A stretch of 64,000 bases of DNA from DATAAP01 sp041690495 (GTDB taxonomy: Bacteria > Pseudomonadota > Alphaproteobacteria > CACIAM-22H2). Of this stretch, positions 24,471 to 33,280 are shown one piece after another. The stretch's first letter is position 1, and every line of letters begins with the position of its first letter. Position numbers and translations under genes: made by a program. A model generated the notes under the pieces. The model worked only from the letters and a program-made list of their open reading frames with translations, ran no database searches and was not told the DNA's origin. The DNA lies in the NCBI GenBank assembly GCA_041690495.1, contig JAWLHE010000002.1, positions 310,001 to 374,000 on the forward strand, given 5' to 3'.

Positions 24471-25250
24471 ATGGATCTGAACTTGCGCGGCAGGATCGCG
24501 CTCATCACGGGTGGATCGCGGGGGATAGGCCTTGCCATCGCACGCACGCTCAGCGACGAGGGGTGCGTCGTTCGTCTGGTGGGACGCTCGAGGGCGAATC
24601 TCGATGCGGCAAGAGCCGAGCTCGAGAACCGGGGAGCGACTGTCGGCACCTATGCGTGCGATCTGACCGAACCGGGCGCGCGCGAGATTATCGAAACTGC
24701 GAGCGACGGTATCGACATTCTCGTAAACAATGCCGGAGCCATTCCCCGCGGGACTGTCGCGGACGTGGATGATCAGAAATGGCGTGTGGCCTGGGATCTG
24801 AAGGTGTTCGGATACATCAATCTGACGCGAATGGTCTATGCGCGCATGAAGAAGCGCCGGCAGGGCGTAATCGTCAACATCATCGGAGTGGGCGGCGAGC
24901 GGCCGACTGCGTCGTACATCGCGGGGAGTAGCGCCAATGCCGCACTTATGGCCTTCACCTCCGCCCTCGGCGGGGAGGGCGTCGACTACGGTGTCCGGGT
25001 GGTCGGCATCAATCCGGGGTTGGTCGCAACCGACAGGATGGTGACTCTGCTGAAGAGGGATGCGGAGATCCAGCTCGGCGATCCGGCGCGCTGGCCGGAG
25101 CTCCTGAAGTCCCGGCCATTCGGCCGCGCCGCCGACCCGGACGAAATCGCCTCCGTCGCCGCGTTCCTTGCATCGGACAAGGCATCGTATGTGGCCGGGA
25201 CGGTCGTAACCGTCGACGGAGGCTCGACCACCCGTCAGCTGCCGCTATGA
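24471..25250 (+). CDS. SDR-fold protein lacking the catalytic lysine
   Basis: A 259-residue protein with a normal NAD(P) site (ITGGSRGIG, residues 12-20) and NNAG near 86. The active site reads SYIAGSSANAAL: Tyr149 is present but position 153, normally the Lys of YxxxK, is Ser. A subgroup of SDRs with GSSANAALMAF-like sequence shares this feature, so it is probably a genuine divergent family rather than a decaying gene; the rest, including VRVVGINPGLVATDRM, is intact. Start at MDLNLRGRIALI. It precedes iclR in the same direction. Confidence 0.82.
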   Translation: MDLNLRGRIALITGGSRGIGLAIARTLSDEGCVVRLVGRSRANLDAARAELENRGATVGTYACDLTEPGAREIIETASDGIDILVNNAGAIPRGTVADVDDQKWRVAWDLKVFGYINLTRMVYARMKKRRQGVIVNIIGVGGERPTASYIAGSSANAALMAFTSALGGEGVDYGVRVVGINPGLVATDRMVTLLKRDAEIQLGDPARWPELLKSRPFGRAADPDEIASVAAFLASDKASYVAGTVVTVDGGSTTRQLPL

Positions 25251-25294
25251 GCATCAGCGAGATGCCGTCAATCTTGACCGCTCAGAATGGAATA

Positions 25295-25320
25295 TGGGAC
25301 AACGGCGCATATTTTGGAAC
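25295..25320 (+). promoter_or_regulatory. Predicted IclR-family operator at the iclR promoter
   Basis: TGGGAC, spacer AACGGCGCATATTT, TGGAAC. The repeat period is 20 bases, as at the other three sites. It ends five bases before the chosen iclR start codon, so binding would block transcription or translation initiation, consistent with autorepression. Confidence 0.6.
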
Positions 25321-25325
25321 GCGCT

Positions 25326-26141
25326 ATGGACTCAACAGCAGCTAAATCCCTGCGCGGGTTGGAGTGGCTTTGCCAGCACGAGGGGCCGGCAGGCGTCACC
25401 GAGATGTCGGTTGCGCTTGGGGTATCGAAAAGCAACGCGCACCGCATTCTCCGCACCCTGACCGCGCTCGGCTATGCCAGGAGCTTGGACGACGGCCGTT
25501 ACGAGGCTACGCTCAGGACTTGGGAGATCGGAAGCGCAGTGCTGGCCCGTTCGGATGTGAAGGAAGTCGCCCGGCCGATCATGTCCGATCTTTCGAAGAA
25601 GACGGAAGAGTCGGTTCATCTGTCGATTCTTGACGGCAGGGAGGTAGTGTATATCGACAAGATCGAAAGCAATCAGCCGGTGCGCGCATATTCGCGGATC
25701 GGCGGTCGCGCTCCGGCCTATGCGGTGGCGACCGGTAAGGCGCTGCTGGCCTTCTGTGACGGAAAGGTCGAGGCGCTTCTTCCAAAGAGGCTCCAGGCAT
25801 TCACTCGCCACACCGTTGTCCAGCGCCAAGAGTTCATGAAGGCTCTCGACGAGATCCGGCGGAATGGGTACGCGGTGAATCGCGGGGAGTGGCGCGAGGA
25901 CGTGTGCGGAGTTGCCGCACCGATCAGAGACGAACGAAACGAGGTTGTCGCCGCCATTGGAATATCCGGCCCGAGCAGCAGGCTGACGCCAGCGCGCATG
26001 CGTGCGTGCGCCGTGCACGTCCTGGCCAGCGCACAGCAGATATCGGCGCAGCTCGGGCATCGTCCGGTCGTCCGCTTTCCGATGCGTGCTGCGAGCGCCG
26101 AGCGCGCAAAGCGGTCGCTGCCGGCCTTCCGGGCCCGGTAG
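25326..26141 (+). CDS. IclR family transcriptional regulator
   Basis: A 271-residue regulator. The N-terminal winged HTH is evident (VTEMSVALGVSKSNAHRILRTLTALGYARSL, residues about 24-55) and is followed by the IclR effector domain (EESVHLSILDGREVVYIDKIES, GGRAPAYAVATGKALLAF, GYAVNRGEWREDVCGVAAPI). The start MDSTAAKSLRGLEWL was chosen because the next upstream ATG lies before the predicted operator. It sits in the middle of the genes that carry the shared direct-repeat motif and is the obvious regulator of them; the effector is unknown. Confidence 0.9.
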   Translation: MDSTAAKSLRGLEWLCQHEGPAGVTEMSVALGVSKSNAHRILRTLTALGYARSLDDGRYEATLRTWEIGSAVLARSDVKEVARPIMSDLSKKTEESVHLSILDGREVVYIDKIESNQPVRAYSRIGGRAPAYAVATGKALLAFCDGKVEALLPKRLQAFTRHTVVQRQEFMKALDEIRRNGYAVNRGEWREDVCGVAAPIRDERNEVVAAIGISGPSSRLTPARMRACAVHVLASAQQISAQLGHRPVVRFPMRAASAERAKRSLPAFRAR

Positions 26142-26291
26142 GCGACGCAAGCGGCGAGTCGGCAAGACGCAGGAGCATGGTCCATCGGTCGTTCGGCGCT
26201 GTTGGAGGGAGGCGATCCCGCCGCATCCCTGACGCGTATGTCCGGAGAAGACCGGTCGCCAGCTTTAGGAAGATTTCGAGGCTTATTTGAT

Positions 26292-27395
26292 ATGGCTCCA
26301 CGAATCGCGTCGGTCACGGTCGAGCGGATCGAACGGCCTTTTGTGACACCCTTTCGGAACGCGAAAGTGCAGTGCGAAAGTCTTGCCTATGTTAGAACGG
26401 CTGTGTGCTGCGGCGGCATCATCGGCCGTGGCGAGATGACGGCCTTGCCCGGGTATTCAAGCGAGACGATCGCATCCATGACGGAGGCGATCCAACGTCA
26501 TTACGGCCCGGCCATTCAGGGCCTTGATCCGTTGTCCGAGGGCGATATCGAGCAGGCGGTCGATCGAGCCTTGCCCGGCAATCCGTATGCGCGATCGGCG
26601 GTCGAGCTGGCTCTGTGGGACCTGCGCGGCAAGTTGCTGAATGTGCCAGTCCACAGCCTTATCGGCGGCGCGGTCCGTCAGGAAGTTCCCATCGGAGCCA
26701 TCATTCCCCTCAATTGCCCAGCCGCAATGGCGGCGAACGCCAAGACCTGGGCGGCGCGTGGCGCCAGGACGTTTCAGGTCAAGGTTGCAAATGACGAGCC
26801 GAGCAGCACGACGCGCGTTCGAGCCGTTCGTGAGGCCGTTGGCGGGGACGCCACGATCGCTGTCGACGGGAATGGCTCGTTCACGGGACGCGAGGCGCTC
26901 CGCACGATGGACTCAATCGCGCGCTACGATGTCGCGTTTTTCGAGCAGCCCGTGCCGGTCTGGGATCTCGCTTCCATGGCGCTTCTGGTACGGAACGGCG
27001 CGATTCCGGTTGTCGCCGATGAGTGCCTGGTCACCGCACGCGATGCGCTTTTTCTTGTCCAGAATGGCGCCGCGAGCGGTTTCAATCTGAAGCTTGCGAA
27101 GAGCGGCATTGCCGAAACGCGGCGAATCATCGCGATTGCCGACGCTGCCGGGATTCCCTATGGGCTGGGATCCATGCTCGAAACGCGGTTTGGCACATTG
27201 GCGGGAATTCACATGGCTGCGACGCTGCGGAACCCGTTATTTTCTGCCGAGCTGGTCGGCCCGTGGATGGTGCGCGATCCTGCCGCGTCCGGTCCGCCGA
27301 TGCTCAACGAGAAGTGTCTGGCCTGGCAGGTGCCGGAGGGACCCGGATGGGGCTCAGACGCGGCAGCGACGATCGGGCTCGGATCGCAATCGTGA
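26292..27395 (+). CDS. Enolase superfamily, mandelate racemase/muconate-lactonizing enzyme family
   Basis: A 367-residue enolase-superfamily member of the MLE/dipeptide-epimerase-like type. Catalytic residues can be placed: Lys164 (FQVKVA, where the first lysine of the usual KxK is Gln), metal ligands Asp192 (AVDGNG), Glu218 (FFEQPV) and Asp243 (VADEC), and Lys267 in NLKLAKSG. Activity could be cycloisomerisation, racemisation or acid-sugar dehydration; one-sided KxK loss does not decide. Start MAPRIASVTVERIE; upstream methionines precede low-complexity sequence. It lies between iclR and the dpp genes. Confidence 0.85.
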   Translation: MAPRIASVTVERIERPFVTPFRNAKVQCESLAYVRTAVCCGGIIGRGEMTALPGYSSETIASMTEAIQRHYGPAIQGLDPLSEGDIEQAVDRALPGNPYARSAVELALWDLRGKLLNVPVHSLIGGAVRQEVPIGAIIPLNCPAAMAANAKTWAARGARTFQVKVANDEPSSTTRVRAVREAVGGDATIAVDGNGSFTGREALRTMDSIARYDVAFFEQPVPVWDLASMALLVRNGAIPVVADECLVTARDALFLVQNGAASGFNLKLAKSGIAETRRIIAIADAAGIPYGLGSMLETRFGTLAGIHMAATLRNPLFSAELVGPWMVRDPAASGPPMLNEKCLAWQVPEGPGWGSDAAATIGLGSQS

Positions 27396-27746
27396 CGTCC
27401 GGCGTGCGTTAGCCCTGCTGTCGTTGGAGGGCAACGGCTGGGACGGTTGGTGAGTCCGGGCAAAGCAGCCTCGATGTCTATCGTATGTCGTCACAATGCG
27501 CGCTGGAGTTGAGGCATGCGCTCTTTGCGAGTGCGCGCAGGCGTTGACTGGCTCCATATCATGAGTTCGACGGCCTGATCGCATGCCAAGGCAGGCGGCC
27601 TGTTCCATTCCGGCTTGACCGGGTTTGTGACAGAACGTAACTTTTGGAACGACGATCTAGATACTGGAACGCCGCCAACAGCCAAGATCACCGGAGGCTT
27701 CGTGCGCGGTCCCGAACATCCGGTCTCACTATTTCGGGGAGGAACA
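27396..27746. other. Promoter region of the dpp-type operon
   Basis: A 351-base gap with no credible gene. It contains a predicted IclR operator at 27645-27670 and, just before the first dpp gene, a strong ribosome-binding site (GGGGAGG). Confidence 0.5.
27645..27670 (+). promoter_or_regulatory. Predicted IclR-family operator, dpp-type operon
   Basis: TGGAAC, spacer GACGATCTAGATAC, TGGAAC: a perfect direct repeat with 20-base period, about 76 bases upstream of the binding-protein start. It is the plus-strand counterpart of the livK-side site and the closest match to it, linking two ABC importers to one regulator. Confidence 0.7.
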
Positions 27747-29384
27747 ATGACCAGCAGTCTTTTCAGTCGCGCGGTACGATTTGCGATCGGCTTCGTGACG
27801 AAGCTTGCGATCACAGCAGTTGTGCTCGCATATGGCCTTCTTGATCACGACGCTCATGCTCAGACCCGGGGTGGGACGCTGGTGATCATTACCCATCCTG
27901 AGCCCACCATTCTGACCAACGCGCTGACCTCGGCCGCGACGCCCACCGAGGTGGCGACAAAAATGTTTGATGGGCTCCTCGAATACGACATGAACCTCAA
28001 GCCAATCCCATCATTGGCTGAATCATGGACGATCTCCGATGATGGAAAGACCGTCACCTTCAAGCTGCGTCATGGCGTGACGTGGCATGACGGCAAGCCC
28101 TTCACCAGCGCCGACGTGCAGTTCTCACTGCTGGAGGTCGTCAAGAAGTATCACCCCCGCGGGCCTGGCAATCTGGGGCCCGTGACCGCCATCGAGACGC
28201 CCGATGCGCACACCGCCATCTTCCGGCTCGAGCACGCGTATCCGCCCATGATGATGGGGTTGTCGAGCGCCGAGGCACCGATCGTGCCCAAGCACATCTA
28301 CGAGGGCACGGACTTCCGTAACAATCCGGCCAACAACAAGCCGGTCGGGACCGGCCCGTTCAAATTCGGCAACTGGAATCGCGGCACGGCGATTACGCTG
28401 GAGCGCAATCCAAACTACTGGCGCGAGGGACGGCCGTATCTCGATCGTATCATCTTCCGCTTCATCAACGACGCGGCCACACGCGCCGCAGCGATGGAGA
28501 ACGGCGAAGCCCAAGTTGCCGCATTCGGCACGATCGTTCCGGCTGAGATGCGGCGCCTATCGGAGCTGCCCAATCTGGCGATCGCCAAGGGCGGTTACGA
28601 GATGCTTGCGCCGGCTCTGATGCTCGAGGTGAATACGAAGAAGTCGCCGCTCAACGACAAGCGCGTGCGGCAGGCGCTCGCGTACGCTATCGACCGTAAG
28701 TTCGTGGCGGAGAACATCTTTTACGGCTTCGGCAAGCCCGCTGTTGGACCGATTTCCTCGGTCTATGAACCGGCCGGCCTCTTCACGCGAGAAGGCTTGC
28801 AGAAATTCGACACATCCGATCGTCTGAAGAAGGCGGCGGCTTTGCTCGATGAAGCCGGGTATCCCGCGAAGGCGGGCGGTATCCGCTTCGAGCTGACTCA
28901 TGATGTTGGTCCCTACGGGGAGGATTACCGCCGTCTCGGCGAATATCTGCGCCAGGCGCTGGGCCGTATCGGCGTGCGTGTTACTCTTCGCAATGAGGAC
29001 TGGGCGAGCTGGATCAGGCGGATCTTTACCGACTACGATTATGACTTCACGTCGGGCTGGTACGTCGGAATGGGGGACCCGACTCTGGGTGTGCAGCGCC
29101 AGTATCTCAGCAGCAACATCAAGCCTGGTATCGCGTTCAGCAACTCGACCCGGTACAGCGATCCCGATGTCGACCGGCTGTGGGCCGAAGCGGCGAAAGA
29201 ACCGAATGCCAAGAAGCGCAGCGAGATCTTCCACGCTATCCAGAGAGAGCTGGTTGAGGACAGCCCGATCATCTGGTTGATGGAGATGGAGCTCGCGGCC
29301 CTCCAGAACCAAAAGGTCAAGAACCTGATCACCAGTCCGCTTGGCTTGCGCGCAGGGCTGCAAGACACCAGTCTCGAGAAGTGA
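27747..29384 (+). CDS. dppA: Dipeptide/oligopeptide-type ABC transporter substrate-binding protein
   Basis: A 545-residue SBP_bac_5 family periplasmic protein. The leader runs to about residue 38 (AITAVVLAYGLLDHDAHA). Mature landmarks are LVIITHPEPTILTNALTSAA, PSLAESWTISDDGKTVTFKLRHGVTWHDGKP split over residues 90-120, PVGTGPFKF, and KRVRQALAYAIDR. Family members bind peptides, opines, oligosaccharides, nickel or glutathione; the ligand here is unknown, and co-regulation with catabolic genes argues against simple peptides. First gene of a five-gene operon. Confidence 0.92.
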   Translation: MTSSLFSRAVRFAIGFVTKLAITAVVLAYGLLDHDAHAQTRGGTLVIITHPEPTILTNALTSAATPTEVATKMFDGLLEYDMNLKPIPSLAESWTISDDGKTVTFKLRHGVTWHDGKPFTSADVQFSLLEVVKKYHPRGPGNLGPVTAIETPDAHTAIFRLEHAYPPMMMGLSSAEAPIVPKHIYEGTDFRNNPANNKPVGTGPFKFGNWNRGTAITLERNPNYWREGRPYLDRIIFRFINDAATRAAAMENGEAQVAAFGTIVPAEMRRLSELPNLAIAKGGYEMLAPALMLEVNTKKSPLNDKRVRQALAYAIDRKFVAENIFYGFGKPAVGPISSVYEPAGLFTREGLQKFDTSDRLKKAAALLDEAGYPAKAGGIRFELTHDVGPYGEDYRRLGEYLRQALGRIGVRVTLRNEDWASWIRRIFTDYDYDFTSGWYVGMGDPTLGVQRQYLSSNIKPGIAFSNSTRYSDPDVDRLWAEAAKEPNAKKRSEIFHAIQRELVEDSPIIWLMEMELAALQNQKVKNLITSPLGLRAGLQDTSLEK

Positions 29385-30421
29385 GCGAGCCCAGGCACAC
29401 CGACGCTGCCGCGCCATCACCCGCTCCCGTGCGGGTGAGCCCGGCGCGGCAGCAATGGCTCTATGCCCGGCGGCGGCTGGTGCAGGGCATCCCGACCGTG
29501 TTTCTGATCATCACGGGCAATTTCTTCCTGCTGCACCTCGCGCCGGGAGATCCGGCGGACGTTCTTGCCGGCGAGGCCGGTGCGGCCACGGCAGAGTTCA
29601 TGGCGCAGCTGCGCGCGCAGTTCGGGCTCGATGAGCCGCTCTACCTGCAATATTTCAAGTACCTCTTGCGAACCCTGACGCTCGATCTCGGTTATTCCTT
29701 TCGTTACGGCGAATCCAATCTGACGCTGATCATGGATCGGCTTTCGGCAACGCTTCTCCTGATGGTGACCGCGGTCACCATGTCGATTCTGATCGGCTCC
29801 GTCCTCGGACTGATCGCCGCCGTCCGGCGCGGCACGGTGGTGGAGGCAATGATTCTGCTGGCTGCGGTCCTGGCTTACGCCGCGCCGACCTTCTGGCTCG
29901 GGTTGATGTTTATCGTGTTGTTTGCGATCAAGCTGAACTGGCTTCCGACCAGCGGCATCTCGACCGTCGGCGCCGGATACACAGGACTGCAATACGCTTT
30001 GGACGTCGCTCGTCATCTGATTTTGCCGGCGACGACCCTGGCCCTCTTCTATTTCGCTCTGTATGCGCGGCTGATGCGCGCATCGGTGCTTGAGAACCTC
30101 GGGCAGAACTATGTCATTACCGCCCGTGCCAAGGGTTTGGCGCCACGGCGCATCATTCTCCGTCACGTCCTGCGGAACGCGATCCTGCCAGTGGTCACCA
30201 TGGCGGGTGTCCAGATCGGTGGCATGCTCGGCGGTTCTGTGATCGTCGAGTCCGTATTCGGCTGGCCGGGGTTGGGGCTGCTGGCGTTCGAGGCCCTCTT
30301 CGCGCGCGATCTGAACCTGCTGTTGGGTATTCTGTTTCTCGGGTCCATACTGGTCGTATTGGCGAATCTTGCTGTCGATCTCGCTTACGCGATCATTGAT
30401 CCGCGCGTGACAATTCGCTGA
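29381..30421 (+). CDS. dppB: Dipeptide-type ABC transporter permease (DppB-like)
   Basis: A 346-residue permease with six main helices, the family opening RRLVQGIPTVFLIITGNFFLLHLAPGDP (broken here at residue 40), and the EAA-loop region ARAKGLAPRRIILRHVLRNA near residue 250. It begins with GTG overlapping the dppA stop (GTGA). The N-terminus has an extra polar tail of about 25 residues (SEPRHTDAAAPSPAPV) before the first helix. Confidence 0.92.
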   Translation: MSEPRHTDAAAPSPAPVRVSPARQQWLYARRRLVQGIPTVFLIITGNFFLLHLAPGDPADVLAGEAGAATAEFMAQLRAQFGLDEPLYLQYFKYLLRTLTLDLGYSFRYGESNLTLIMDRLSATLLLMVTAVTMSILIGSVLGLIAAVRRGTVVEAMILLAAVLAYAAPTFWLGLMFIVLFAIKLNWLPTSGISTVGAGYTGLQYALDVARHLILPATTLALFYFALYARLMRASVLENLGQNYVITARAKGLAPRRIILRHVLRNAILPVVTMAGVQIGGMLGGSVIVESVFGWPGLGLLAFEALFARDLNLLLGILFLGSILVVLANLAVDLAYAIIDPRVTIR

Positions 30422-30438
30422 GGGCTACGGCAGGCCGC

Positions 30439-31272
30439 ATGGCTTTTCGAGTGACTGCCAATCCGCTTCTGCTTGCTGGCACCAAGCTCCTGTCTGCGGT
30501 CATTCTCCTTGCCGCGTTGGCGGGGGTGCTGTTCCCGGAGGACCCGTTCGAAATGGTGGGGAGGCCGTTCCTGCCGCCCCTTTCGGACGGATTTCTCTTC
30601 GGAACGGATACGCTTGGGCGCGATATCGCGGCCGCGGTCGCGCACGGAGCACGGGTTTCGCTGGCGATCGGCGTGATCACCGCGTTGATCAGCACGTTCT
30701 TCGGCGTCGTCGTCGGCGGCGTTGCCGGATATTACGGCGGCCGCATCGACATGCTGTTGATGCGGACCACGGAGCTGTTCCAGACGGTTCCCGCCTTTCT
30801 CCTGGCAATCGTTGTCGTCGCGGTATTGCAGCCGTCGATCTACACCGTGATATCGGCGATCGTGATCGTGTCCTGGGCTCCGCTGGCGCGACTCGTTCGC
30901 GGCGAGGTTGTGAGCTTGAGGAGCAGGGAGTTCGTCCAGGGCTGCATCGCCTTGGGGATGAGCGATGCCCGTATCCTGTTCCGGCAAATTCTGCCAAACG
31001 CGCTGCCTTCGATCATCGTCGCGGCGTCGGTTGCGGTCGCCACTTCGATTCTCTTCGAATCCGGCCTGTCGTTCCTGGGCTTGGGAGACCCCAACGTAAT
31101 GAGTTGGGGACTGATGATCGGAATCGGTCGTTCGGTCATTCGCACCGCCTGGTGGATAGCGGGGATTCCCGGCATAGCCGTTCTGATCACCGTTCTCGCC
31201 ATCAACCTGTTCGGCGACGGCTTGAATGAGGCGCTTAATCCGCGCTCGGCCCAACGCAACTCGAAGGGATAA
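30439..31272 (+). CDS. dppC: Dipeptide-type ABC transporter permease (DppC-like)
   Basis: A 277-residue permease: LFGTDTLGRDIAAAVAHGAR near residue 52 is the DppC hallmark, followed by helices and the EAA loop ALGMSDARILFRQILPNALP. Ends with NLFGDGLNEALNPR. Pairs with the DppB-like subunit; 17-base gap from it. Confidence 0.92.
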   Translation: MAFRVTANPLLLAGTKLLSAVILLAALAGVLFPEDPFEMVGRPFLPPLSDGFLFGTDTLGRDIAAAVAHGARVSLAIGVITALISTFFGVVVGGVAGYYGGRIDMLLMRTTELFQTVPAFLLAIVVVAVLQPSIYTVISAIVIVSWAPLARLVRGEVVSLRSREFVQGCIALGMSDARILFRQILPNALPSIIVAASVAVATSILFESGLSFLGLGDPNVMSWGLMIGIGRSVIRTAWWIAGIPGIAVLITVLAINLFGDGLNEALNPRSAQRNSKG

Positions 31273-31283
31273 AGATTCGACGC

Positions 31284-32294
31284 ATGCGGACCTCCGACGA
31301 AATCGTCCTCGACGTGCGCGGCCTCACGACCGTATTCGAGGTCCCGAACGCCAGGATCGCGGCCGTCGACGATGTGAGTTTGACGGTTCGGCGGGGGGAG
31401 ACGCTGGCCATCGTCGGCGAGTCCGGCTCCGGCAAGAGCGTGCTGGCGTTCTCGATCATGGGGCTCGTCAGCCGACCCGGGCGCATCGTTGCCGGCCAGA
31501 TCCTCCTGTCGGGACGCGATCTTGCGGCGTTAGACGAGGAGGCGCTCCGGACGGTGCGCGGCCGCGATCTCGCGATTATCTTCCAGGAACCATCAACCAG
31601 TTTGAACCCGTTGATGACAGTCGGACGGCAGGTGGCAGAGGCGATCCTCGAGCACGAGCCGGAAACTCCATACGAAGCCGCCATGGAGCGCGTCGTCGAA
31701 CGCTTCCGGCTGGTCGGGATACCCGCACCCGAGCTGCGCGTCCACGAGTATCCGCATCAGCTTTCAGGCGGCATGCGCCAGCGCGTCATGATCGCGATGG
31801 CGCTAGCTTGCGGGCCGGCGCTGCTGCTGGCCGACGAGCCGACTACCGCTCTTGATGTTACTGTCCAGGCGCAAGTCCTCAACCTTATCGACAATCTGAA
31901 GGCACGGTTCGGGATGGCCGTGGTCCTGATCACGCACGATCTCGGAATCGTGGCAGACTATGCGAACAGGGTGGCGGTGATGTACGCCGGACGAAAGGTC
32001 GAAGAGGGCCCGACCGTCACCATTCTGACCCGTCCCGCTCACCCGTATACGCAGGCATTGCTGGCCTGCCGACCTGACGTCTTGCGCGCGCTCGAGGGCA
32101 AGCCCCTGCTCGAGATTCCGGGGGTGGTGCCGCCGCTCGATCGCCTACCCGCAGGCTGCGCATTTGCGGATCGGTGCAGTCGCGTGCAGGACATATGCTG
32201 GACGAGGCCGCCGGAACTGACTGACATGGCGCCGGGCCATCGCGCCGCATGTTTTGTCGCCGCTATGCACATCGCGGACTCCGCTGCATCATGA
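31284..32294 (+). CDS. dppD: Dipeptide-type ABC transporter ATPase (DppD-like)
   Basis: A 336-residue ATPase: Walker A GESGSGKS, signature LSGGMRQR, Walker B LLLADEPTTAL, and the oligopeptide-type C-terminal extension with a cysteine cluster (CRP..., GCAFADRCSRVQDICW) usual for DppD/OppD. The stop overlaps the dppF start by four bases. Confidence 0.93.
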   Translation: MRTSDEIVLDVRGLTTVFEVPNARIAAVDDVSLTVRRGETLAIVGESGSGKSVLAFSIMGLVSRPGRIVAGQILLSGRDLAALDEEALRTVRGRDLAIIFQEPSTSLNPLMTVGRQVAEAILEHEPETPYEAAMERVVERFRLVGIPAPELRVHEYPHQLSGGMRQRVMIAMALACGPALLLADEPTTALDVTVQAQVLNLIDNLKARFGMAVVLITHDLGIVADYANRVAVMYAGRKVEEGPTVTILTRPAHPYTQALLACRPDVLRALEGKPLLEIPGVVPPLDRLPAGCAFADRCSRVQDICWTRPPELTDMAPGHRAACFVAAMHIADSAAS

Positions 32295-33280
32295 TCGTGG
32301 GAGCACAAGCACCCGCCAGTGCCGGGACGTCGCTGCTCCTCGAGGTATCGGACCTCGTCAAGCACTACATCACGTCATCGGGAACGGTGCGCGCGGTCGA
32401 TGGCGTCTCGCTCACCATTGGCGAAGGCGAGGTTCTGGGGCTCGTCGGAGAGTCCGGGTGCGGCAAGTCCACGTTGGGGCGAACGATCATGGGCCTGGAG
32501 CGGGCCGATAGCGGAAGCGTGCGACTCAACGGTACCGACCTGATCGGCTTGTCGCGCCGGCGGCTGAGGTCCCACCGGCGCCACGTCCAGATGATTTTTC
32601 AGGATCCATTCGGATCGCTCAATCCTCGCAGCAACGTGCAGAGGCTGCTCACGGAGCCGTTTGAGGTCCATGGTATCGGCACGCGTGCGCAGAGGCGTCA
32701 ATGGGCGACGGAGCTGCTGCAGCGGGTCGGACTCCGTCCGGAACACGGGTTTCGCTACCCGCACGAGTTCAGCGGTGGCCAAAGGCAGCGTATCAGCATT
32801 GCGCGCGCCATCGCATTGCAACCGAAACTGGTTGTCTGCGATGAGGCCGTGTCGGCACTGGACGTTTCCGTCCAGGCGCAGATCGTCAACTTGCTCCGTT
32901 CGTTGCAGCGCGAAGCGGGCTTGGCGTACCTCTTCATTTCGCACGATCTGGGCGTGGTCGGACATCTCGCTGACCAGATCGCCGTCATGTATCTCGGAAG
33001 CATCGTTGAGATTGGTCCGAAGTCCTCGATCCTGAGGGGGCCCCTTCACCCCTATACGAAGGCGCTGTTTTCTGCCGTTCCAGGTCTGTCTGCGACTCCC
33101 CGGAATGCTGCCGAAGAGCGCAAGCCCGCTCTCGCAGGAGAGCCGCCGAGTCCGCTGAACCCACCAAGCGGATGTCGATTTCATACACGCTGCCCGTTCG
33201 CTGTCGACCGGTGTCGGAACGATCCGCCGTCGCTGCGCGCCGTTGCGCCCCGTCACAAGGTCGCGTGCCATCTCGTGTAA
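32291..33280 (+). CDS. dppF: Dipeptide-type ABC transporter ATPase (DppF-like)
   Basis: A 329-residue ATPase: Walker A GESGCGKST, signature FSGGQRQR, Walker B LVVCDEAVSALD, and the C-terminal GCRFHTRCPFAVDRC cluster. The start MIVGAQAPAS overlaps the previous stop as ATGA; a more upstream ATG lies inside the DppD gene. Last gene of the operon. Confidence 0.93.
   Translation: MIVGAQAPASAGTSLLLEVSDLVKHYITSSGTVRAVDGVSLTIGEGEVLGLVGESGCGKSTLGRTIMGLERADSGSVRLNGTDLIGLSRRRLRSHRRHVQMIFQDPFGSLNPRSNVQRLLTEPFEVHGIGTRAQRRQWATELLQRVGLRPEHGFRYPHEFSGGQRQRISIARAIALQPKLVVCDEAVSALDVSVQAQIVNLLRSLQREAGLAYLFISHDLGVVGHLADQIAVMYLGSIVEIGPKSSILRGPLHPYTKALFSAVPGLSATPRNAAEERKPALAGEPPSPLNPPSGCRFHTRCPFAVDRCRNDPPSLRAVAPRHKVACHLV

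Noticed and set aside
10000..33280. Assignment of the aconitase X cluster to hydroxyproline degradation
   Set aside because: No proline racemase, pyrroline-carboxylate reductase or related partner gene is present; the IlvD, FAH and CoA-transferase genes do not fit that pathway.
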